The notes below the pieces were generated by a model, which was given only the letters and a program-made list of their open reading frames with translations, made no database searches and was not told the DNA's origin. A DNA stretch of 8,386 nt, taken from positions 1-8,386 of the forward strand of contig BNVT01000049.1 in NCBI GenBank assembly GCA_025998295.1, given 5' to 3'. Positions 1 through 5,234 of the stretch are shown here, one piece after another (position 1 is the first letter of the stretch; the number at the start of each line of letters is the position of its first letter). Source of the stretch: Endomicrobiia bacterium (GTDB taxonomy: Bacteria; Elusimicrobiota; Endomicrobiia; Endomicrobiales; Endomicrobiaceae). Made by a program: the position numbers and the translations under genes.

Positions 1-9
1 TGTGTTGTT

Positions 10-51
10 GCACTTATAGCAAGTGCCGGATTTTTAAGACCGGCAACTTGC
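10..51. repeat. Nested inverted repeats in each origin unit
   Basis: GCAAGTGCCGG (19-29) pairs with CCGGCAACTTGC (40-51) around a 10-nt loop with one bulged A. A shorter alternative stem, GCACTT (10-15) with AAGTGC (21-26), uses part of the same left arm, so the two structures are mutually exclusive. The same bases recur at 204 and 364 bp offset. There is no T tract directly after it, so it is not a simple terminator. Confidence 0.6.
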
Positions 52-65
52 ATGTATTATGTGTA

Positions 66-79
66 TTAATATATATTAA
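66..79. repeat. AT-rich palindrome in origin unit (also at 270-283)
   Basis: TTAATATATATTAA is a perfect 14-bp palindrome in a stretch of almost pure A/T (about 58-88), just before the iterons. It is repeated in copy 2. It is a plausible DNA unwinding element, inferred from composition and position. Confidence 0.45.
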
Positions 80-108
80 GATATATTAGGTGCTTTTCTC
101 CTCGTAGC

Positions 109-170
109 TTGTAGTATTTTAGGGATACATTTGTAGTATTTTAGGGATACATTTGTAGTATTTTAGGGAT
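109..170. repeat. Three 22-bp iterons (copy 1)
   Basis: The core TTGTAGTATTTTAGGGAT begins at 109, 131 and 153 with a strict 22-bp period. The first two iterons are full length (109-130, 131-152) and the third ends at the core. Twenty-two bp is two helical turns, so bound Rep protomers would lie on one face of the DNA. This spacing is typical of iteron plasmids. Confidence 0.7.
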
Positions 171-312
171 AGTTCAACAGCTTTAAGCTTTTGCATTTAT
201 CTGCTGTGTTGTTGCACTTATAGCAAGTGCCGGATTTTTAAGACCGGCAACTTGCATGTATTATGTGTATTAATATATATTAAGATATATTAGGTGCTTT
301 TCTCCTCGTAGC

Positions 313-330
313 TTGTAGTATTTTAGGGAT
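313..330. repeat. Single iteron (copy 2)
   Basis: The same 18-bp core TTGTAGTATTTTAGGGAT occurs once in the second unit. The flanks are identical to copy 1, so the two units differ only by loss or gain of two iterons, as replication slippage or unequal crossing-over would produce. Confidence 0.65.
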
Positions 331-480
331 AGTTCAACAGCTTTAAGCTTTTGCATTTATCTGCTGTGTTGTTGCACTTATAGCAAGTGCCGGATTTTTA
401 AGACCGGCAACTTGCATGTATTATAGTTCAGAAAATGATAACTTTAGCAAACAGTTGAAATGATTGTAAATAATAAAAAA

Positions 481-858
481 TGTGGGGGGTATGTCAATAT
501 AATAACCGGGCTATGCGCAGAGGGGGTCGTTTTTGCACCTGTATTTAAGGGCATATGTGGAAACATTCTGCAATACCCATAGAAAAGGTTACCACCTCAA
601 TTTGAGATTTAGCTAATAATAATAGAATAATAGACAATACAGCTTCTTCCACAAGAGCAAGGACATAGAAAGATGACAGAAAAGGACAACTTTAAACCTT
701 TAGATTTACCGCCCTATTTGCCAGGTTTAAATCCTATATGAGCATTACTTGGGTGTGTTTAAAAACCAGAAAAAAATTGCGTTAAGTCGATGGATTTTGT
801 AGAAGGTTAAAAAACTTTGGAGCAAGTATGTAGGATGTCAGTTAGTTTATTAAAGTAA
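481..858 (+). pseudogene. IS630-family transposase fossil (C-terminal part)
   Basis: Reading across frames recovers the C-terminal half of an IS630/Tc1-type DDE transposase. In order: VNIITGLCAEGVVFAPVFKG (493-552); IIDNTA with the second catalytic Asp codon GAC at 633-635; then, after a one-base loss, FHKSKDIER; then, in another frame, LDLPPYLPGLNPI ending at a TGA (739-741). If the extra T at 739 is ignored, the next codons give EHYWVCLK, so the third catalytic acidic codon (GAG, 740-742) survives out of frame. Tail fragments run to a TAA at 856-858. At least four or five frameshifts plus in-frame stops make it certainly inactive. The N-terminal half with the first catalytic Asp is missing on the left, where the repeat array begins nearby. 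No terminal inverted repeats were identified. The family assignment rests on the DNxAxFHKS and LPPYxPxLNPIE signatures. Confidence 0.85.
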
Positions 859-876
859 AGAATTTTATGTGCCAAT

Positions 877-1518
877 TTATTTTTGGTTATTAGACGAACT
901 AATGAATCTAATGTATATTTTTGAGAAATTTTTCCACAAATACTTCGTCTCCATTTCTTCTTTGGACAGAGATCTCTTATTTTCACGGCAGTACTCCCAT
1001 ATAAACATCCCTACGTCTTGCAATTCATTTAACCCTTTTTCTAGAGGCACTATTATTCTTTTATAATGGTTTCGGTTTGTACTATCATGTACTTTTTTAT
1101 AACTTGGAAGTAAATTATTATATTCTAACATACGAACTGCTTTGACGATGAAGTCATTGGGGTCTTGGTTGTCCTTTTGTTTTTTTAATTTTGTACGCTT
1201 CAATGTACAATATTTATATAAGAGACATTTGGCAACCTTTCCTGCTTTCCAATAAAAATTAGACATAGTCATTTGATAACCTCTTATTACTAACATTTCT
1301 GCCATCCCTTGTGAAAATGTTAGCGTAAGTTTTCCATTTTTTATTTCAGTTATATCGTCTAAATATCTTGTTTTATGACTCAAATAAAATGGTTTTCCTT
1401 CTTTCCAATCAAGCCAGCGTGAAAAAAGTATGTTTGAATCTCTGCTGAGTTGTTCTTTTGTTTTGGAGTATGACTTAAGACCTGCACGGCGCATATATTC
1501 ACGTACACTTAGTGTCAC
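877..1518 (-). CDS. Plasmid replication initiator, C-terminal part (split gene)
   Basis: 213 residues reading from a GTG at 1518; this frame stays open upstream to a TAA at 1555-1557. The motif LPSYKKV (about 137-143), followed by RIIVPLEKGLNELQDVG (154-170) and FIWEYCREN (172-180), matches my recollection of the C-terminal DNA-binding region of a Rep initiator family on low-GC Gram-positive-type plasmids. SVREYM (4-9) followed by an arginine-rich stretch begins the central region of that family. The chain is basic throughout, fitting DNA binding. It follows the N-terminal part by only 8 bp and lies in the other frame: a single base change in the A7 tract at 1541-1547 would join them into one protein of about 335 residues. 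A weak AGAAG lies before the GTG, so independent translation is possible but unlikely to give an active initiator. Family from memory, not a search. Confidence 0.6.
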   Translation of the reverse strand: MTLSVREYMRRAGLKSYSKTKEQLSRDSNILFSRWLDWKEGKPFYLSHKTRYLDDITEIKNGKLTLTFSQGMAEMLVIRGYQMTMSNFYWKAGKVAKCLLYKYCTLKRTKLKKQKDNQDPNDFIVKAVRMLEYNNLLPSYKKVHDSTNRNHYKRIIVPLEKGLNELQDVGMFIWEYCRENKRSLSKEEMETKYLWKNFSKIYIRFISSSNNQK

Positions 1519-1526
1519 ACTTCTAT

Positions 1527-1883
1527 TTAGGTCATATATATTTTTTTGTATTGGTTATTTTTTGTTAGCTTTTCAGTAACATAAATTACTAAGGTGTTCA
1601 CTGTTGTTGAATCCAATAGTTTTGTTATATCTGTATCATTTTCAATATTTTCGACAAACAGAGAAGAACCACCCGGCAGTTTTGCTGTTATAATTTGTTC
1701 TTTTTCATTCTTGTGTATGTCATTTTTTTGTCCCATTGCTGAATTGGTTGCAGGGAAATTAAATAGTACTATGTTGCCAATATTTGACTCCGTATTAACA
1801 AGTGCATCAGATGTGTTTTGCACAAAATTAATAAGATTACCATCGGTTAGTTTTTTATTATCTTTTTCCCTTTCTTGTGCCAT
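1527..1883 (-). CDS. Plasmid replication initiator, N-terminal part (split gene)
   Basis: 118 residues. The start is the ATG at 1883-1881, because AGGAGGAG (1889-1896) sits five bases upstream; the open frame continues to 1961 but that would overlap the preceding gene and ignore this ribosome site. Residues 1-60 are polar and probably flexible. Residues 67-107 (AKLPGGSSLFVENI, then DITKLLDSTTVNTLVIYVTEKLT) resemble the N-terminal segment of the Rep family matched by the next frame, where a strand is followed by a helix that precedes the SVREYM-type motif. The frame runs through a stretch of seven A (1541-1547 on the plus strand as T7) and stops ten codons after entering unrelated sequence (YMT at the end). 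A -1 shift at that tract joins it to the downstream frame. The start and ribosome site are secure; the Rep assignment is an inference from both halves together. Confidence 0.6.
   Translation of the reverse strand: MAQEREKDNKKLTDGNLINFVQNTSDALVNTESNIGNIVLFNFPATNSAMGQKNDIHKNEKEQIITAKLPGGSSLFVENIENDTDITKLLDSTTVNTLVIYVTEKLTKNNQYKKIYMT
1541..1547 (-). other. A7 frameshift site inside rep
   Basis: Seven consecutive A on the coding strand. The upstream frame reads TAC AAA AAA ATA and soon ends; the downstream frame reads CAA AAA AAT and stays open to 877. A one-base gain in the transcript, or -1 slippage of the lysyl-tRNA on AAA, would fuse the two. The base before the run is C, so this is not a full A_AAA_AAA heptamer in the zero frame. 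Confidence 0.7.
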
Positions 1884-1888
1884 GATGG

Positions 1889-1896
1889 CTCCTCCT
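1889..1896 (-). promoter_or_regulatory. Strong ribosome binding site deciding the rep start
   Basis: AGGAGGAG on the minus strand, five bases before the ATG at 1883. This is the best Shine-Dalgarno match in the window and sets the N-terminus of the Rep gene. It also shows that the host uses classical Shine-Dalgarno initiation. Confidence 0.8.
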
Positions 1897-1933
1897 GCGT
1901 AGTAAAGAGTTCTATAAAATATAAAGCATCCTT

Positions 1934-2755
1934 TTAAAATACTTCTCCTTTTTTTAACCAATCTTTCGCTAGGGCAATGGTATTATCCAATATGTGCCAT
2001 GTTATTTCTATGGGCTCAAAAACTTTATTTATTATTTTTAATTCTTTTGCTTTCTCAACCTCAGTCTTGTGGCTGTCAATAATTGAGGTAATTTGTTTCA
2101 TGGCTATATTTAGCATTAGCACATTTTTATAAAGTGCCTTTTCCCCCATTTGAAATATATTTAACCCATTAATCTTTAGATAATCCGCAATCAATTCAAT
2201 AGCCTTACAATACCCACGTGTAAAATAAAAATCTTCAAGTAAAATAGTTCTTGCTGATTTTATTTCCTTTATTTCTTGTTCCTTCCCTTTATTTTCTGTA
2301 AATTTGTCAAGCGTATCTAAATGAGAATACAGATTAGAGTCTATTTTGGGATAGGTTAACGCAATATGATGGGATATAAATCCTGCTGTATTTATCCTTT
2401 TGACCGTTTCGCTGATTTTTGCACCTCTATAAAAAATAGATTGATAATGTGCCGTTGCTAATGCATGCGCTCTTAAGAGCCACTGATTAATTTTGTAATA
2501 TTCTAGGTATACAGACTTGTCGGCTTCAGTGAAATTATGCAATTTCTGACTATAAATTTCAGCTACAGTTTTCCATTTGCCATTTTCTTCAACGGTTGGC
2601 TCTCGTCCTAAGTATTTAATCAAGTTGCATACTAGAGTTTTACCTGCTTCCTCGCCAGTCCATTTACGTTTTTTCAAAAGTCTTGTTAGATGGGCCGTTG
2701 CTTCTTTTGTTGCAGCATCTTGAGTGATTTCCTGTTTTATTCCATCGCTATCCAT
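1934..2755 (-). CDS. Helical cytoplasmic protein of unknown function upstream of rep
   Basis: 273 residues from the ATG at 2755. The protein is soluble, with no signal peptide or membrane segment, and appears mostly alpha-helical. The N-terminal segment LLKKRKWTGEEAGKTLVCNL (about 26-45) is the most distinctive; I associate the KWTGEEAG-type motif with uncharacterised proteins of low-GC plasmids and phages, but this is memory, not a search. The middle is rich in aromatic residues (LEYY, HYQSIFYRG, EDFYFTRGY) and the C-terminus is charged (EVEKAKELKIINKVFEPIEI). It ends about 50 bp before the rep start on the same strand, so co-transcription is likely. No good ribosome site precedes the ATG; a TAA lies just upstream, and a separate front end (2839-2760) joins this frame if two A-tract indels are undone. 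The true start may therefore be 28 residues further upstream. Possible roles are copy control or an accessory replication factor. Confidence 0.75.
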   Translation of the reverse strand: MDSDGIKQEITQDAATKEATAHLTRLLKKRKWTGEEAGKTLVCNLIKYLGREPTVEENGKWKTVAEIYSQKLHNFTEADKSVYLEYYKINQWLLRAHALATAHYQSIFYRGAKISETVKRINTAGFISHHIALTYPKIDSNLYSHLDTLDKFTENKGKEQEIKEIKSARTILLEDFYFTRGYCKAIELIADYLKINGLNIFQMGEKALYKNVLMLNIAMKQITSIIDSHKTEVEKAKELKIINKVFEPIEITWHILDNTIALAKDWLKKGEVF

Positions 2756-2759
2756 AAGT

Positions 2760-2839
2760 TTTTTTTACATCGGACTCAACTAGCTCATCGTGTTGTTTTT
2801 TGAAATCTGAGTCGATAAGTTTTTCTTGGTTTTTGACAT
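2760..2839 (-). pseudogene. Frameshifted front end of the helical protein gene
   Basis: ATG at 2839-2837 starts MSKTKKNLSTQIS, which ends at a TAG (2780-2782). After one extra base at an A6 tract (2796-2801) the frame continues as KKQHDELVESDVKK. Removing one base at an A8 tract (2759-2766) then leads straight into LMDSDGIKQ of the 273-residue frame. The two indels are opposite in sign, so the remainder of the gene is back in its original frame. The highly charged N-terminus is normal for such a protein. Either the gene lost its original start and now uses the ATG at 2755, or one or both runs are miscalled or rescued by slippage. Confidence 0.5.
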
Positions 2840-2906
2840 GGTCTAGTCCCACTTTATTCTATCCTCACTTAAAAATCTTTTAATGACTTCCTGAGTCCCC
2901 CATATG

Positions 2907-3047
2907 TCATCTTAAGACTTTTCGTATTTTTAAAACAAGACAATTATGAACATCGTTTCCGTTAATAGCTATTATGATGTTTATCTGCTGAGTATATCAT
3001 TTCTATAAAGTGATGACTTCATTCCTGTTTATCCTAACAAAAACCAT
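2907..3047 (-). pseudogene. Decayed reading frame, unrecognised
   Basis: From ATG at 3047 the frame reads MVFVRINRNEVITL, then two stops close together, then an open run containing QQINIIIAINGNDVHNC and ending at TGA 2907. The residue mixture is protein-like, but there is no ribosome site and I recognise no family. The surrounding 2840-3226 has no other reading frame longer than about 20 codons that starts with ATG and looks real; it appears to be eroded coding sequence or spacer. Confidence 0.25.
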
Positions 3048-3226
3048 TTGCTTTTATAAATTTTTTAACTTGCTTTGTATTAGAGTTCTAAAACCGATAT
3101 TAGTCTGCTTAACTAATTTAAATATTTAATTAAATGTATTATTGACTAAGAATGACATTGAATAACTGTACATTTAGTGTGGCTTCTCGTATTTGTCATT
3201 TTTTGAGACTATTTTGCTTGGTGTTT

Positions 3227-3482
3227 TCATATTAACTCATTAACATCTGCCGCCTCACTAAAAATCTTTCCGCAGTCATGACAGCACTTGTATGTTATAT
3301 ATTTTAGGTTCTCGTAACTCTTCCTTGGGATTTTCACCTATCATGTCTTGTATAAATTTTAATGACTTAATATGTCCTTGTATAGCCTTATCTATTTGGA
3401 ATACAGCCATTAAATCCTTTATAATTATGGTTTTGTTCTCATAGCTACTTTGTATTATTTGCTTGATGATTCCGTGTAGCAA
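3227..3482 (-). pseudogene. Small decayed gene with C-terminal CxxCG zinc knuckle
   Basis: The open frame runs from a TTG at 3482 to TGA 3276 (68 residues: helical start IIKQIIQSSYENKTIIIKDL, then an acidic/basic helix to EELREPKIY). One base of frameshift near 3295 turns the last residues into TYKCCHDCGKIF, followed by SEAADVNELI and a stop at 3227. CHDCG is a classic half zinc-ribbon knuckle, and it appears only after the shift, which suggests that the shifted frame was the original one. There is no ribosome site before the TTG; ATG at residue 25 is an alternative. Length and layout (helical DNA-contacting part followed by a Cys pair) would suit a small DNA-binding or terminase-small-subunit-like protein, but I cannot name a family. 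Confidence 0.4.
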
Positions 3483-3508
3483 ATCTGTAGTTATTTACAT
3501 AGACTAGA

Positions 3509-3649
3509 CTATTTTTGATATTGCTTTATTCTTCGTTTTTGTCTTCTAACTTCCCCCAATGCTATTTGTGCAATTCTAGCTTGTTCTTGAACTCGCTCGG
3601 GGTTCATTAACTGTTTTACACTAGATTTCCTTCGTTTGTAATACTTCAC
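3509..3649 (-). CDS. Possible 46-residue basic peptide
   Basis: GTG at 3649 opens a frame of 46 residues, KYYKRRKSSVKQLMNPERVQ at the start and LGEVRRQKRRIKQYQK at the end. It is strongly basic (Lys and Arg about one third) and predicted to be one long amphipathic helix, as in small nucleic-acid binding proteins or the tail of a larger one. An internal ATG (MNPERVQEQ) is an alternative start. The ribosome site is weak (TAAGG directly before GTG). The frame just upstream (KSVKKAITSGIAESN, ending in TAA) abuts it and may be an earlier part of the same gene broken by frameshift. It lies between two other small minus-strand genes and is in line with the operon direction. Family unknown. Confidence 0.35.
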   Translation of the reverse strand: MKYYKRRKSSVKQLMNPERVQEQARIAQIALGEVRRQKRRIKQYQK

Positions 3650-3798
3650 CTTAATTTGATTCTGCTATGCCGCTTGTTATCGCTTTCTTTACGGATTTGC
3701 TATTGCTAGTCTGTTAGTTCAGCTAGATAAATTGTTTTACAAATTGCACTTAAATATAAAAACTATTACTCATAACTAGCATGACTAAAGCTACCTAT

Positions 3799-3954
3799 CT
3801 ATCCATTAAACCCGTATAAAAAGTTAATTGTAAATAAAAATACACATGATATTGCAAATAGTATTGTCCACAAACATAATACCCATAATGTAAATCTTAC
3901 AAACTTAAGTAGTTTGCCGCTAATAATCTTTTCCGTATCTTGGTCTTGATCCAT
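3799..3954 (-). CDS. Small single-pass membrane protein (51 aa)
   Basis: ATG at 3954-3952 is preceded by GGGAG (3963-3967) at eight bases, a convincing ribosome site. The acidic N-terminus MDQDQDTEK is followed by a short basic stretch (GKLLKFVR, 13-20) and then an almost continuous hydrophobic segment from 21 to about 48 containing three Trp/Cys-rich turns (LWVLCLWTILF) and ending NFLYGFNG. The positive residues before the hydrophobic stretch predict an N-in single-span protein, or a tight hairpin. It lies about 220 bp downstream of the partition pair, on the same strand. Good ribosome site, intact frame and clean topology make it a real gene despite its size, in a region where most other frames are damaged. 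I do not recognise a family; holin-like, entry-exclusion-like or toxin-like roles are possible by size and topology only. Confidence 0.65.
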   Translation of the reverse strand: MDQDQDTEKIISGKLLKFVRFTLWVLCLWTILFAISCVFLFTINFLYGFNG

Positions 3955-4024
3955 TTTGTTAGCTCCCAGTTTTTTTAAATTCTTTGATTATTTAATGTAA
4001 ACTCACCTATTTTATTTTACAGTT

Positions 4025-4073
4025 TTTGATGTTTGTTAATATTATTTGACAGACATCAAAGCTCTTTTTTTTT
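4025..4073 (+). terminator. Stem-loop with T9, terminator-like
   Basis: TTTGATGTTTGT (4025-4036) pairs with ACAGACATCAAA (4049-4060) as a 12-bp stem with one G-U pair and a 12-nt loop, followed after GCTC by nine T. The T run is on the plus-strand side, where no gene lies upstream, so it could stop antisense transcription into the partition genes. On the minus strand it lies between the ribbon-helix-helix gene and the small membrane protein gene without a T run, where it might act as a processing or pausing hairpin. The stem is A/T-rich and hence weak. Confidence 0.35.
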
Positions 4074-4171
4074 ACACCACTTTCTTCTTTTGCAAACTTT
4101 CAACTCCTTAAAATATTTCTATTTCCTTTTCTTTCTTCTTCTGTTTTTATCATTTTAAGAATTATTTATAA

Positions 4172-4465
4172 CTACCCTATTATACCTTTTGCGTAGTACT
4201 CAAGGACTTGGTTTGCTATTTCATTTATACTCAAATCCTTATTTTTACATTGTGCCTTTAATGCAGCATAAGTGCTTGGCTTAACTAATAAACTTAAGTG
4301 CTTGCTTTTAGTTTCAACCACCGCTTTCTTTTCTATTACAAGTTCTTCTTTGCGCTTTTTTACTTTATGATTCCTTTCTATCACAAGCTCCTCTTTGTCT
4401 TCTACTTCTTGTTTAATGCCTGAACTTATAAACTGCGCAGCAGCTGCTTGCTTAAAGTCTTTCAT
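4172..4465 (-). CDS. Ribbon-helix-helix partition partner of ParA
   Basis: 97 residues. The start overlaps the last 14 bp of parA and has AAGGGG six bases before ATG 4465, so the pair is translationally coupled. The C-terminal part (57-94) has the ribbon-helix-helix pattern: a strand LSLLVKP, a first helix STYAALKAQC, a turn KDLS, and a second helix INEIANQVLEYYAKG. Such proteins form dimers that insert the ribbon into the DNA major groove. The N-terminal part is low-complexity and charged, with KEELVIE repeated at 24-30 and 39-45; in type Ib systems this region stimulates the ParA ATPase through a basic residue. It probably binds the 5235-5560 repeats as centromere-binding protein and autorepressor. 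ParB/Omega/CopG-like proteins share the fold, so the exact subgroup is open, but the position after parA makes the partition role likely. Confidence 0.8.
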   Translation of the reverse strand: MKDFKQAAAAQFISSGIKQEVEDKEELVIERNHKVKKRKEELVIEKKAVVETKSKHLSLLVKPSTYAALKAQCKNKDLSINEIANQVLEYYAKGIIG

Positions 4466-5234
4466 TTATTACCCCTTGTGATTGTGACATGCATTCCTTT
4501 ACAAACTCCTGATAGTCATGTGCGCCATTACTACTAGGTGCATATGTGTAAATATCTTTCTTTGCGCTTTGAGCCTCTTTTATTGTTATGTTTTCTCTAA
4601 TTGTTGTTTTGTACAATTTAGTCTTTAGTTGACTTGCGATTTTGCCTAAAGTATCAGCAATATCACGACTGATAACTGTTCGTTCGTTATACCTAGTAAG
4701 CAATATCCCTCCTATCTTTAATGCATTATTACAATACTGCTTTACTGTGTTTATCGTTTCGTTTACTTTTGATATCCCTTGCAGTGAGAAGATATCAGCT
4801 TGGGCGGTAATTATTGCGCTATAAGCTAGTGTTAAAGCGTTTATTACAAGTATTCCAAGTGAAGGAGGAGTGTCTATGATAATATAATCATATTTGCTTA
4901 TTACGTCATCTAACACCTCCTTTAGTCTATACTCTTTGCCTGTAGTTGTTATGATGCTATCTGCCCCGGCGAGCATTGGTGTAGACGCTATTAAATCTGC
5001 CCTTTGACAATGCTGTAAAACATCATTTATTTTTGCTTTACGCATTAATAAATCCAAAACAGAACTTTTTTGCATATCTGCATTAAGCATATAGCTTAAA
5101 TTACCCTGTCCATCTAAATCAATAAAAAGCACCTTGAACCCATTGTTAGCAAGCCCTATTCCTAGGGCATGTGCTGTTGTGCTTTTGCCAACCCCACCCT
5201 TTTGATTTACTACCGCTATTATATCGATTGGCAT
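4452..5234 (-). CDS. parA: ParA partition ATPase
   Basis: 260 residues, the normal size for ParA/Soj/MinD-type partition ATPases without an N-terminal helix-turn-helix. The deviant Walker A box KGGVGKST (12-19) has the signature lysine at 12, Walker A' FIDLDGQGN has Asp39 and Asp41, and Walker B is YIIIDTPPS with Asp121. The protein would bind ATP, dimerise, coat the nucleoid nonspecifically and pull plasmid copies apart when its partner stimulates hydrolysis. The frame is open for 19 codons further upstream, but ATG 5234 has AAAGGG at a good distance and begins directly at the core strand (MPIDIIAVVNQ), so it is preferred. The next gene overlaps it by 14 bp. The upstream 330 bp is the likely centromere and operator. 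No lesion is seen, in contrast to rep, suggesting recent selection on this gene. Confidence 0.95.
   Translation of the reverse strand: MPIDIIAVVNQKGGVGKSTTAHALGIGLANNGFKVLFIDLDGQGNLSYMLNADMQKSSVLDLLMRKAKINDVLQHCQRADLIASTPMLAGADSIITTTGKEYRLKEVLDDVISKYDYIIIDTPPSLGILVINALTLAYSAIITAQADIFSLQGISKVNETINTVKQYCNNALKIGGILLTRYNERTVISRDIADTLGKIASQLKTKLYKTTIRENITIKEAQSAKKDIYTYAPSSNGAHDYQEFVKECMSQSQGVINERL

Larger units (their letters stand above)
1..424. repeat. Tandem repeat array, probable iteron-type replication origin
   Basis: Three head-to-tail copies begin at 1, 205 and 365. Copy 1 is 204 bp, copy 2 is 160 bp, and copy 3 matches for only 60 bp (365-424). Copies 1 and 2 differ by exactly 44 bp, which is two 22-bp iterons: copy 1 has three iterons and copy 2 has one. 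Each full unit holds a GC-rich hairpin, an AT-rich palindrome and then the iterons, the order expected of an origin with an unwinding element next to Rep-binding iterons. The Rep gene ends about 450 bp away. No consensus DnaA box (TTATCCACA) was seen inside. The origin role is inferred; the repeats are directly visible. The array starts at the window edge and may continue beyond it. Confidence 0.6.

Noticed and set aside
869..1066. Plus-strand open frame of 65 codons.
   Set aside because: It is the antisense shadow of the rep C-terminal gene.
1594..1902. Plus-strand open frame of 102 codons.
   Set aside because: It lies antisense to the rep N-terminal gene, its Ser/Phe-rich composition is that of a shadow frame, and it has no ribosome site.
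1884..1961. Upstream extension of the rep N-terminal frame to ATG 1961.
   Set aside because: It would overlap the preceding gene, and the strong AGGAGGAG site directs the ATG at 1883.
3864..3872. TTGTCCACA, one mismatch from a DnaA box.
   Set aside because: It is a single copy inside the small membrane protein gene, far from the iteron array, with no neighbouring boxes.
4100..4153. 17-codon minus-strand frame after the ribbon-helix-helix gene, and an AAGGAG near 4104.
   Set aside because: Too short and without its own ribosome site; the AAGGAG leads only to a TTG with eight codons.
4642..4824. Plus-strand open frame of 60 codons.
   Set aside because: It is the antisense shadow of parA.
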